A DNA stretch of 57,300 nucleotides from an uncultured Saprospiraceae bacterium (GTDB taxonomy: Bacteria > Bacteroidota > Bacteroidia > Chitinophagales > Saprospiraceae): contig CALLWB010000114.1 of assembly GCA_938016265.1 (NCBI GenBank), positions 1-57,300 of the forward strand, given 5' to 3'. A model generated the notes under the pieces. It was given only the letters and a program-made list of their open reading frames with translations, was not told where the DNA came from and did no database searches. The translations under genes and the position numbers were made by a program. Positions 44,783 through 52,792 of this stretch are shown here, piece after piece (position 1 is the stretch's first letter; every line of letters begins with the position of its first letter).

Positions 44783-45951
44783 ATAACTCCAATATTAATA
44801 TGACAGATGTTTTTGTCGTAGCTGACAATTTAATTACTTCATTAGGGCTTACCACAAAAGAGAATATCGATAAGATAAAGCAAGAGGTAAGTGGTGTTTC
44901 CAGACACGAGGAACAAAGTATCTCTCCTACCCCATTTTTTGGATCTTTGGTTGATACTGCCTCTTTGAAAAATCAATTTGCCAACATCGGCAATCCAGAC
45001 CAATATACCCGCTTGGAGCAGTTGTTTATTCTCTCCATCCATCAAGCATTGGATCAGTCATCCATCAAATTAAGTCAACCCAATACCTTGCTCATTCTTT
45101 CTACCACGAAAGGAAATATCGATTTGTTGGAAGAAACATTACAAGAAAAGTTTGGCAAAAAAAGAGTGTTTCTAGGAGAAATGGCGAGTCAAATTGCTGC
45201 TTTCTTTGGTTGTAACAGGCCTCCTGTAATTGTATCAAACGCCTGTATATCTGGTGTTCTGGCACAAATAATGGGGGCACGGATGATACAAAATCAGCAA
45301 GTAGATCACGTCGTCGTGGCTGGCGCAGACATCACTTCCGAGTTTACCGTTTCCGGTTTCCAATGCTTGAAAGCAATCAGTGAGGACAGATGCAAACCGT
45401 ACGACGAAAACCGCTCAGGTATCAACCTTGGCGAAGCTTGCGGAACACTCATACTCAGCAAAAATCCAGCAGCAAACAACAAACATCAAATCAAAATTCT
45501 AGGCGGCGCCACTAGCAATGATGCCAACCATATTTCCGGCCCATCGCGCACCGGTGAAGGACTTTACATTGCGATTGAAAAAGCACTAAAACAAGCAAAT
45601 AAAAGCGCGGATCAAATCGACTATTTGTCAGCACATGGCACGGCTACCTTATATAATGACGAAATGGAATGCAAAGCTTTTGCCCATACAAACTTGCTAA
45701 AAGTACCAGTAAACAGCTATAAAGGCTATTTCGGACATACACTTGGAGCTGCAGGAACAGTAGAATCTATTGTTGCTATAAACTCTTTGAAAGAAAACCT
45801 GTTATTTAAATCATTGGGATTAGATTCATTAGGAGTTTCTCAACCGATGAACGTAATTACTAAAACTGAAAAACAACCACTTTCCACTTGCTTGAAAACA
45901 GCTTCTGGCTTTGGCGGATGCAATGCCGCTATCGTATTTGAAAAAAAATGA
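44767..45951 (+). CDS. Ketosynthase (ApeO-like)
   Basis: I use the ATG at 44767, which overlaps the thioesterase stop; a GTG at 44755 and an ATG at 44800 are the alternatives. The 394-residue protein has the full triad: Cys160 in VSNACISGVLAQI, His in LSAHGTATLYNDEME and His in KGYFGHTLGAAGTVE, with a C-terminal SGFGGCNAAIVF. It is a condensing enzyme of the aryl-polyene type. The next gene encodes a cysteine-free half-length partner with ATGA overlap, which is how a ketosynthase:chain-length-factor pair is normally encoded. It should extend the polyene on an ACP. Confidence 0.86.
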   Translation: METNLDNSNINMTDVFVVADNLITSLGLTTKENIDKIKQEVSGVSRHEEQSISPTPFFGSLVDTASLKNQFANIGNPDQYTRLEQLFILSIHQALDQSSIKLSQPNTLLILSTTKGNIDLLEETLQEKFGKKRVFLGEMASQIAAFFGCNRPPVIVSNACISGVLAQIMGARMIQNQQVDHVVVAGADITSEFTVSGFQCLKAISEDRCKPYDENRSGINLGEACGTLILSKNPAANNKHQIKILGGATSNDANHISGPSRTGEGLYIAIEKALKQANKSADQIDYLSAHGTATLYNDEMECKAFAHTNLLKVPVNSYKGYFGHTLGAAGTVESIVAINSLKENLLFKSLGLDSLGVSQPMNVITKTEKQPLSTCLKTASGFGGCNAAIVFEKK

Positions 45952-46610
45952 GTTCGCAAAATATCATATCAAACTATAGTAGTATAGACCAGCATCAAGT
46001 GATCCTGAATGGCAATACATTACCATTGGAAGACGCCACTGGACAGTCATTTAGTAATTTTGCAAAGTCGGTATATAAAGGACAATTATCAAAATATTCC
46101 AAATTTTATAAAATGGACAATTTATCGAAATTGGCCTTTCTTGCTTCTGACTTATTACTGCAGGACAGCGTTTTTACCGATAAATATCCAAATGATAAAA
46201 TTGGCGTCGTACTAGGAAACACTAGTGCTACACTAGATACAGATACTACCTATTTTGATTCTGTAAAGGATAGAAATAACTATTTCCCAAGCCCAGCTAA
46301 TTTTGTATATACCTTGCCCAATATTATGATTGGCGAGATTTGCATCAAACACAAAATACAAGGGGAAAACATTTGCTTGGTGACGGAATACAATGATCTG
46401 GAGCCAGTACTCAATTATGCCAACTTGTTGCTTGACACCAATCAATGCGAAGCATGTGTAGCTGGTTTTGTTGACCTGGTAGGCGAACAATATTCAGCTA
46501 CGATAGTTTTAATAGAAAAAAAATCGAATTTAACTGAGAATACTTATTTTTCACAAAACCAACTTCGTGAGTTATTGGCAAAACGCCCAGCTCACAAAAA
46601 TGTATACTGA
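45948..46610 (+). CDS. Half-length chain length factor (ApeC-like)
   Basis: This 220-residue protein covers only the N-terminal half of a thiolase-fold ketosynthase (the Ketoacyl-synt_2 family). Matching the strand before the active-site Cys gives ENICLVTEYND, so the nucleophile is absent. SPANFVYTLPNIMIGEICI marks the helix before it. The proteobacterial aryl-polyene CLF is also half-length, and it acts with its ketosynthase in a heterodimer. The start overlaps the ketosynthase stop (ATGA) and an ACP starts 3 bases after its own stop. It is not a truncated pseudogene: the frame and spacing are clean. Confidence 0.78.
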   Translation: MSSQNIISNYSSIDQHQVILNGNTLPLEDATGQSFSNFAKSVYKGQLSKYSKFYKMDNLSKLAFLASDLLLQDSVFTDKYPNDKIGVVLGNTSATLDTDTTYFDSVKDRNNYFPSPANFVYTLPNIMIGEICIKHKIQGENICLVTEYNDLEPVLNYANLLLDTNQCEACVAGFVDLVGEQYSATIVLIEKKSNLTENTYFSQNQLRELLAKRPAHKNVY

Positions 46611-46613
46611 ACT

Positions 46614-46868
46614 ATGGAAGACTTAATGACAACACTCAAAGGTCAAATCATTGAACAACTTAACTTGGAAGATGTTGCAGTAGCAGACATCGGAAATGAC
46701 GACCTCCTATTTGGCGGCGAACTAGACCTAGATTCTATTGACGCGCTGGAATTGATCGTTTTACTAGAAAAACAACATGGCGTGAAGGTTGAAAATCCTA
46801 AAGAAGGAAAGGAAATTTTCAAATCAATCCGAACACTAGCAGAGTTTATTAGCAAGCACCAAAACTAA
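46614..46868 (+). CDS. Acyl carrier protein
   Basis: This 84-residue protein has the phosphopantetheine serine in LDLDSIDALELIVLLEKQHG. It is acidic with the four-helix pattern of an ACP. It lies 3 bases after the half-length CLF and 15 bases before a second ketosynthase, so it is shared by two ketosynthase:CLF pairs. It is a candidate for the ACP that holds the aryl polyene during extension. Confidence 0.93.
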   Translation: MEDLMTTLKGQIIEQLNLEDVAVADIGNDDLLFGGELDLDSIDALELIVLLEKQHGVKVENPKEGKEIFKSIRTLAEFISKHQN

Positions 46869-46883
46869 ACCTACCGTTGTTTT

Positions 46884-48089
46884 ATGAGCAATAATCAACA
46901 GAAAATAGTAATCACAGGTATTGGAACGTTCTCTTCCATTGGTAAGAACGTAGAAGAGACGCTGAAAAATCTGATAGCCGGAAATGCAGGCATTGGTAAA
47001 ATGGAGCATCTGGACTCGGTCTACAAAGACGAGATCCCTGTCGCCGAGATCAAAATGACCAATGAGGAATTGCGTGCAGTTTGTGGACATTCCGAGGCGC
47101 ACACCTTGACCAGGGCCGCGTTGATCGGCCTTATTGGCGCAAAAGAAGCATTGGAGGATTCGGGTATTGACTTGGACGATGGTCTGCGAACTGGGTTTGT
47201 TTCTTCCAACAGTGTTGGGGGAATGGATCAAACGGAGATGGTTTATTTGAATTATTTCAAAGAAAATCCTGATGTTACTTTTTTGGACTCTAATGATTGT
47301 GGCGCTGGGACGGAGAAAATTGCAGATTGTCTTGGAATAAAAGACTACGTTACGACCATAAGTACGGCCTGCTCTTCAGCGGCAAACGCCATCATGTTGG
47401 GCGCTAGGCTTATTCGCAATGGAGTGTTGGATCGAGTGTTAGTTGGCGGAGCAGATTGCTTGACCAAATTCACATTAAATGGGTTTAATACCTTGATGAT
47501 ATTGGATAGAGAACCCTGCCGACCAATGGACGACACTAGAAAAGGACTCAATCTTGGAGAAGGAGCTGGCTATCTGGTCATCGAGTCAGAAAATGCCGCG
47601 AGTGGCAAACACATCTACTGCGAATTGACAGGCTATTGCAATACCAATGACGCATTTCACCAAACCGCCTCTTCACCAGAAGGCGATGGTGCATACAATG
47701 CGATGAAAAATGCATTGGCGATGAGCGGTCTGAAGCCGGCACAAATTGACTACATCAACGTTCATGGCACAGGTACTGCCAACAATGATTTGTCCGAGGG
47801 GCGAGCAATCACTAGACTTTTTGAAGGGAACATTCCGAGATTGAGCTCTACTAAATCCTATACAGGACATACACTTGCCGCAGCTGGTGGCTTAGAGGCT
47901 GTATTTTCCGTGCTTGCTATTCAGGAAAACGTGATTTTCCCGAATTTAAGATTTAAAAACAGAATTAGTGAACTAACGATTGAGCCGGTTACCCAATTGG
48001 TAGAAGAAGCGGGCATCAATCATGTGCTGTCCAATTCGTTTGGTTTTGGTGGGAATAATTCTACCGTAATTTTTTCAAAAGTCAATTAA
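46884..48089 (+). CDS. Ketosynthase, second pair
   Basis: This 401-residue KAS II-type enzyme has Cys163 in TTISTACSSAANAIM, His in INVHGTGTANNDLSEG and His in STKSYTGHTLAAAGGLE, so it is catalytically intact. The C-terminus ends SNSFGFGGNNSTVIF. It extends acyl chains on an ACP. The next gene, 18 bases on, encodes a full-length relative lacking all three catalytic residues, suggesting a heterodimer. It may set a second chain length, for example for the resorcinol alkyl chain, or another step of polyene growth. Confidence 0.88.
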   Translation: MSNNQQKIVITGIGTFSSIGKNVEETLKNLIAGNAGIGKMEHLDSVYKDEIPVAEIKMTNEELRAVCGHSEAHTLTRAALIGLIGAKEALEDSGIDLDDGLRTGFVSSNSVGGMDQTEMVYLNYFKENPDVTFLDSNDCGAGTEKIADCLGIKDYVTTISTACSSAANAIMLGARLIRNGVLDRVLVGGADCLTKFTLNGFNTLMILDREPCRPMDDTRKGLNLGEGAGYLVIESENAASGKHIYCELTGYCNTNDAFHQTASSPEGDGAYNAMKNALAMSGLKPAQIDYINVHGTGTANNDLSEGRAITRLFEGNIPRLSSTKSYTGHTLAAAGGLEAVFSVLAIQENVIFPNLRFKNRISELTIEPVTQLVEEAGINHVLSNSFGFGGNNSTVIFSKVN

Positions 48090-48107
48090 ACAATTTCAAG
48101 ACACAGA

Positions 48108-49178
48108 ATGGCAGTTTATATTAAAGGCATTGGCAATATCTCTCCGCAACACACGTTTGATAACGATTCCTTTTTGGATGATTTCATCGAATATGAAGAG
48201 AAATTTTTACTAGCAACAGAACCCAACTATAAAGACTTCCTTCCTGCTAAATCAAGAAGGAGAATGAGTAAGATCGTCAAGATGGGTGTGACAGCCGCCC
48301 TGCATAGCCTTAAGGATGCAGGCATTGAGACGCCAGACGCTATAATTACGGGTACTGGCCTGGGCTGTCTGAAGGACACAGAAAAATTTATGACCGCCAT
48401 TATCAATGATAAAGAAAAATTTCTAACGCCAATTTCCTTTATTCAATCGACTCATAATACAGTAGGCGGTACGATTGCCATCATGTTAAAATGTTATGGG
48501 TACAATTTTACTTATGTCCATCGTGGTTTTTCTTTCGAAAGCGCACTAATGGATGGATTTATGATGACTAACGAAAATGAATCCGGCAACTATTTGATTG
48601 GAGGCGTCGATGAAATGACTGAAAATTTCTATAAGACAAGAAGATTACTAGGAAGATTCAAAGACGAGGAAGTAAAAAATACCGAGCTCAACAGCTATAA
48701 AATTCCAGGCAATATACCAGGCGAGGGTGCTTCCTTTTTTGTCCTTAGCAATGACAAGACTACTGGAAAAACGTATGGTTCCCTTGATGCGATGACCACC
48801 TTCTACCGACCAAAAGATAATACTGCTGTCGAAAAGGAAATCACCGCCTTTTTGGAAAGAAACAACCTTACTCTAGAAGACATCGATTGTGTCGTACTTG
48901 GAAACTCAGGAGACAAGGAAAATGATGAGGTATTCCTCCATTTGCAAGAACATTACTTTCAAAAGCAAATACAGACTTACTTTAAGCATTTGTGCGGTGA
49001 ATATTATACCGCTTCTGGATTTGGATTTTGGCAGGCGGTTAAAATCGCTAGTACACAGAGGGTTCCTGATTCCATTCGATTGAATGAAATAGACCGACCT
49101 ATCAAAAAGGTCTTGATGTACAATCATTACAATAAAGTAAATCATTCCTTAATCCTGGTTTCGCATGTTGGCGTATAG
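48108..49178 (+). CDS. Inactive ketosynthase partner (CLF-like)
   Basis: This 356-residue protein keeps the thiolase fold but has lost the catalytic set. The Cys site reads TYVHRGFSFESALMDG, the first His site is VVLGNSGDKENDEVF, and the GHTxGAAG region is CGEYYTASGFGFW. It keeps the N-terminal Ketoacyl-synt_2 style helix QSTHNTVGGTIAIML. It should pair with the 46884-48089 enzyme, as a chain length factor does. Its stop overlaps the deacetylase start by 14 bases. Unlike the 45948 protein it is full length. Confidence 0.82.
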   Translation: MAVYIKGIGNISPQHTFDNDSFLDDFIEYEEKFLLATEPNYKDFLPAKSRRRMSKIVKMGVTAALHSLKDAGIETPDAIITGTGLGCLKDTEKFMTAIINDKEKFLTPISFIQSTHNTVGGTIAIMLKCYGYNFTYVHRGFSFESALMDGFMMTNENESGNYLIGGVDEMTENFYKTRRLLGRFKDEEVKNTELNSYKIPGNIPGEGASFFVLSNDKTTGKTYGSLDAMTTFYRPKDNTAVEKEITAFLERNNLTLEDIDCVVLGNSGDKENDEVFLHLQEHYFQKQIQTYFKHLCGEYYTASGFGFWQAVKIASTQRVPDSIRLNEIDRPIKKVLMYNHYNKVNHSLILVSHVGV

Positions 49179-49938
49179 GTCAACTAACATTATTTTTGGT
49201 GGGTTGCTCCTTGGGCTAATTGCATTGAATTTCTACCATCCTATAAATGGTATACTTTATGCTATATTGCTAGTTATCTATATTGTGGTGATAGGAAGCG
49301 GGTCTTCCTTCATTAGTTTTAATTTCTTTCTCGAAGCTTATAACAAAGGGAAAACCCAAAGTAAAGAGATCGCAATAACATTCGATGATGGTCCGCTACC
49401 AGAGATTACTCCGAAGGTGCTTGATGTGCTGAAAAAGTTTGACGCAAAAGCAACATTTTTTCTCATTGGAAACAGAATACCAGGCAATGAATCCATCGTC
49501 CACCGAATCTTGGATGAGGGACATTTGATTGGGAATCATACGCTGAATCACGACAAAAGATTTGGTTTCTTTTCAAAGGAAAAAATAACGGAGGAAATAC
49601 TAGACGCAAATGCAATTATTGAGGAACGGACGCAAAAGAAACTGCGGTTTTTCAGACCTCCGTTTGGTACGACCAATCCGAAAGTAAAAGCAGCCACAGA
49701 AGAGCTTGGATGCGATGTTATTGGTTGGAATATTCGTTCTTTCGATACACTAATCAAAAACCCGGAAACCGTGCTTAAAAGAATAAAAAAACAAGTGGCT
49801 CCAGGAGCTATTATCTTGCTGCACGACATTTATCCAAGCACTGCCCCACTGGTAGAAAAACTGCTGGAACACCTACAGCAAATAGACTACAAGGTAGTTC
49901 CACTTGACAAATTGATAGAAAGAAACGCATATGAATAA
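49165..49938 (+). CDS. Membrane-anchored polysaccharide deacetylase family protein
   Basis: This 257-residue NodB-type protein has two N-terminal membrane helices (about 8-24 and 28-52) and then a catalytic domain. Motifs are AITFDDGPLPEITPK (metal Asp and base Asp), GNHTLNHDKR (His ligands), RFFRPPFGTTNP and AIILLHD. The fold removes acetyl groups from N-acetylated sugars, or sometimes other groups. Within a lipid-pigment locus its substrate is unclear; a cell-wall or pigment-sugar role is possible. The start overlaps the previous gene by 14 bases and its stop overlaps the LolA gene by 8. Confidence 0.88.
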   Translation: MLAYRSTNIIFGGLLLGLIALNFYHPINGILYAILLVIYIVVIGSGSSFISFNFFLEAYNKGKTQSKEIAITFDDGPLPEITPKVLDVLKKFDAKATFFLIGNRIPGNESIVHRILDEGHLIGNHTLNHDKRFGFFSKEKITEEILDANAIIEERTQKKLRFFRPPFGTTNPKVKAATEELGCDVIGWNIRSFDTLIKNPETVLKRIKKQVAPGAIILLHDIYPSTAPLVEKLLEHLQQIDYKVVPLDKLIERNAYE

Positions 49939-50563
49939 ATTGATCTTAATTTCTCTGGCCGTACTTATCAGCAGCTTTTGCCTGGCGCAGGACAACCTTC
50001 AACCAATGAAGGATGTTGCCTCTTTCAAGGAAAAACTGGAGGCGAGCGCCAAGGAGACTACTACCATAGATAGCGATTTTACGCAATACAAATACCTCAG
50101 TTTTCTCTCGGAGGAGATTGAATCCAAAGGCCACTTTTCCTTCAAAAAGGACAATTTGCTTCGTTGGGAGTATTTTGAGCCGTTTGAGTACCTCATCATA
50201 TTGAATGACAGCAAACTAATGATCAAGGATGAAGAGGACGTCAGCAATTTTGATCTCGATGCCAATCAGGCCTTCCAAAAAATCAACGATATGATCGTCA
50301 ACAGTGTTCAGGGCAATGTTCTGGATGAAGCGATGTACGATATGACCTTCAAGGAGAATACTGATTATTATTTTGTAGAATTGATCCCAGTGGATGAGAA
50401 GATGAAGGAGTACATGCAGGGAATCCACTTGTATTTTGATCGTGGAGATTATACTGTTTCTAAGATAAAAATGATCGAGCTGAGTGCCGACTACACCACC
50501 ATTAAGTTTTATAATAAAAAGCTGAATGCCGAGATACCGAATGAACGATTTTCTGTCAATTAG
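49931..50563 (+). CDS. LolA-like periplasmic lipid carrier
   Basis: This 210-residue protein has a signal peptide (KLILISLAVLISSFCLA). It then continues as a LolA-type half-barrel: TIDSDFTQYKYLSFLSEEI, then KGHFSFKKDNLLRWEYFEPFEYLIIL, with late DYTVSKIKMIELSADYTTI. LolA carries lipoproteins across the periplasm; cluster-embedded LolA relatives are common in aryl-polyene loci, where they probably ferry the hydrophobic pigment. Gene ends overlap both neighbours, so translation is coupled. Its cargo is inferred. Confidence 0.86.
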   Translation: MNKLILISLAVLISSFCLAQDNLQPMKDVASFKEKLEASAKETTTIDSDFTQYKYLSFLSEEIESKGHFSFKKDNLLRWEYFEPFEYLIILNDSKLMIKDEEDVSNFDLDANQAFQKINDMIVNSVQGNVLDEAMYDMTFKENTDYYFVELIPVDEKMKEYMQGIHLYFDRGDYTVSKIKMIELSADYTTIKFYNKKLNAEIPNERFSVN

Positions 50564-51179
50564 TATTGCGGTACTGCTGTTTAGTGGTTGTGGACTGGGG
50601 TCTTACAAGCATCTGGAAAAAGCGAACAACTCGAACGCTGATGTGACTTCTATATTTGATACCGATGCCACTTCCTATATTTTCAAGTCTAAACTTCAGT
50701 ATGCTAAGAACAAGTTTGGTGGATTGCTTTTGGTAAAACTGTTGGAAGATGGATCTATTCGTTTGACATTGACACCGCAAGTTGGTCCAAAGATTTTCGA
50801 TTTTGAGTTTACTGCGACCAATAAGTTTGTCGTTCACTACTGTATGGAGCAAATGAATCGACCGATTGTCTTGCGCATGATTGAAAATGATTTGCGCTTG
50901 TTATTCGTTAATTCTGAGTCGGTTAATAAAAAAAGTTGGTGGACATTACCCGATAAAAAAACACTTGTTCAAAAAATAAAGACTAATAAATCAGTCAATT
51001 ATTATTTTTTAGATGGTAAAACTGGTAATTTAGCTTTCTTAGAATCTGCTAGCGGGTTAGGTCGGAAAAAAGTAGTGGTTTCACTGGAAGATTATGTCGA
51101 TGATTTTCCAAAAAAAATTACACTTGTTCATCAAAATATTCCATTATCGCTTCAGTTTTCAGTGATCAAGCGAAAATAA
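50541..51179 (+). CDS. LolB/DUF3261-like lipoprotein
   Basis: I use the ATG at 50541, which gives a clean lipoprotein signal; an upstream ATG at 50526 adds five residues. The signal ends in LLFSGCG with the lipidated Cys near residue 18. The mature part carries GGLLLVKLLEDGSIRLTL and KIFDFEFTATNKF, a LolB-like strand pattern (DUF3261 in related clusters). It should sit at the outer membrane and accept the LolA cargo. It overlaps the LolA gene by 23 bases. The family call is moderate; cargo is not known. Confidence 0.75.
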   Translation: MNDFLSISIAVLLFSGCGLGSYKHLEKANNSNADVTSIFDTDATSYIFKSKLQYAKNKFGGLLLVKLLEDGSIRLTLTPQVGPKIFDFEFTATNKFVVHYCMEQMNRPIVLRMIENDLRLLFVNSESVNKKSWWTLPDKKTLVQKIKTNKSVNYYFLDGKTGNLAFLESASGLGRKKVVVSLEDYVDDFPKKITLVHQNIPLSLQFSVIKRK

Positions 51180-51192
51180 CATTACGCACTTT

Positions 51193-51564
51193 ATGCTACT
51201 ACGAGACTTCTATTCTATTGATACATTTGCTGCTGAGGAACAGACTGTAAAGGCTGATATCTCTATCAATTCCAAACACGCCATATTTGAAGGGCATTTC
51301 CCTGGCAATCCCATTGTGCCGGGCGTGACAATGGTTCAAATAGTCAAGGAACTCCTTGGTAGGTCTGTGGATACCGATTTGTTTTTGAGTAAGGCGCTTA
51401 ATATCAAATTTATGGCAATTTTGAATCCTGAAGAAAACCCTGGGGTTGTTGTCAACATTACCATAAAGAAAAAAGAAGGTGATGTGATCACCGCTGCTAG
51501 CACCATCACTAAAGAGGACAAAGTCTTCTTCAAGTTTTCTGGACAATTTACTCCTAGGGGGTAG
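51193..51564 (+). CDS. ApeI-like 3-hydroxyacyl-ACP dehydratase subunit
   Basis: This 123-residue hotdog protein has the FabZ-style loop EGHFPGNPIVPGVTMVQIV with His35 present, but the catalytic acid 14 residues on is Gln49 rather than Glu. The ApeP-like protein at 20271-20726 has the opposite pattern (Glu present, His absent). In aryl-polyene systems ApeI and ApeP form a dehydratase together, so these two probably share one active site. It starts 13 bases after the lipoprotein stop. Whether it is active alone is doubtful. Confidence 0.8.
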   Translation: MLLRDFYSIDTFAAEEQTVKADISINSKHAIFEGHFPGNPIVPGVTMVQIVKELLGRSVDTDLFLSKALNIKFMAILNPEENPGVVVNITIKKKEGDVITAASTITKEDKVFFKFSGQFTPRG

Positions 51565-51690
51565 TTATTAAGTTACTAGGTTATTGTGTTACTAGGTTTT
51601 CAGGTATTGTAGCTCCGAGCATTGGATATCCTACAGAAGTCTTATATACTATGTCTAGTAGCTTACTAGACTTACCAGCTACTTAATAAC
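51564..51690. repeat. Intergenic repeat with inverted ends
   Basis: GTTATTAAGT (51564-51573) and ACTTAATAAC (51681-51690) are perfect 10-base reverse complements about 107 bases apart. Inside are two copies of gttactaggtt and a 7-base palindrome, tctagta-gct-tactaga. The 15-mer GTTACTAGGTTATTG at 51572-51586 recurs at 13434-13448. This fills the spacer between the ApeI-like gene and the 51696-52565 gene. Confidence 0.7.
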
Positions 51691-51695
51691 CAATT

Positions 51696-52565
51696 GTGAA
51701 GTACATTAACCCCATCAAACAACTTAATTTACAGATCGCTCCTTCCAAGAGTATAACAAGAAGCGAGCTGAAAACAGCAAAGAAAAAACTCCTTGCAGAA
51801 TTTGAAGTACAACAAACCACCACCATCAATTTCGCCAATCAAGAACTGGACAAAAATGCCGTTCTACAACTGTTCGAGCAGGTAGAAAGCGACACCGTTC
51901 TAGACTTCCATCTCCAACTACTAGAATATCCTCTACTCCTTCAATTTCTGGAAACTGGGGAGCTCGCTTTTTTTGAACAACAGGAATATGTGGATACTTC
52001 CAATGAGCAATTTGTCGATTTTTTTGCTCCGTATTTCGCCGAGCGTTACAATATGGTCTTTTCAAAAGCCTTGAAGGAGCGGGATGTTCTGAAAATCCGA
52101 TCTCTGGATAACGTATTGATTCGAAAGCTGGAAAAATTTGATAATGATTTGTACAAAAACAGCCTCCGTTATTTAAACAGAATGATCAATGATTTTAAGG
52201 AAGTTATTTCTAAAGGATTTTTGTTTAAAGATGTCGCTCAATACATTGATGGCAGAGCATTGGAGGTAATGAAAAGGCTGCCGCCTTACTTCAACTTTGT
52301 GATCGATCGATATGCGCTAACCTTAAATGATCTGGCCTTAGCCTATTTCAATAAGCGCAATCAACATGAAGAAGCCATCAAATTGATCAAACAAGGACTC
52401 CAGCTAAACATCAGTGAATCTACCAGAGCGCAACTGCAATACATGCGCAACCAAATGAACGGTATTCTTGAAGAAGCAAACAACAAATCCAGCTACGGAA
52501 ATTGGGTGTATTTTATAATCGCGTGGATTATTTTCAAGGTGTTAGTTGTCGCCTTTTCCTCTTAA
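51696..52565 (+). CDS. Tail-anchored hypothetical protein
   Basis: This 289-residue protein uses a GTG start at 51696, directly after the inverted repeat. It is predominantly helical, with LAYFNKRNQHEEAIKLIKQGLQLN near 225-250 looking like a TPR-type helix pair. A single C-terminal membrane helix (about 268-286, WVYFIIAWIIFKVLVVAF) makes it tail-anchored with the bulk in the cytoplasm. I recognise no family. It sits in the pigment arm between the dehydratase and glycosyltransferase genes, so it could be a scaffold, but this is inference. Confidence 0.7.
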   Translation: MKYINPIKQLNLQIAPSKSITRSELKTAKKKLLAEFEVQQTTTINFANQELDKNAVLQLFEQVESDTVLDFHLQLLEYPLLLQFLETGELAFFEQQEYVDTSNEQFVDFFAPYFAERYNMVFSKALKERDVLKIRSLDNVLIRKLEKFDNDLYKNSLRYLNRMINDFKEVISKGFLFKDVAQYIDGRALEVMKRLPPYFNFVIDRYALTLNDLALAYFNKRNQHEEAIKLIKQGLQLNISESTRAQLQYMRNQMNGILEEANNKSSYGNWVYFIIAWIIFKVLVVAFSS

Positions 52566-52753
52566 TCAAGGCGTTTTAATAGATAGATTACCATTTTAGA
52601 TTAGAGCCTACTTTCAGAAAACCTCTCAATTTCAAAGGAAGTTTGTTTCAAAAAATGCCATTAGCAACCAAGGTCTGTCATCCTAATAAAACAAGAATTT
52701 CAATTATCATAAAGAATATTCCAAAACAATTAAGAAAAATCCTTAATTGATCT

Positions 52754-52761
52754 TAAATTTG
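52754..52761 (+). promoter_or_regulatory. Predicted -7 box (TAAATTTG) for the glycosyltransferase gene
   Basis: TAAATTTG is a full TAnnTTTG match 31 bases before the ATG at 52793. It suggests a separate start for the 3' part of the arm. Confidence 0.48.
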
Positions 52762-52792
52762 CAGTCCGAAATTTTCGAGAATCAAACCAAGG

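Noticed and set aside
45948-46610. A ketosynthase broken by a frameshift
   Set aside because: The protein ends cleanly 3 bases before an ACP gene and matches the naturally half-length CLF family, so it is not a pseudogene.
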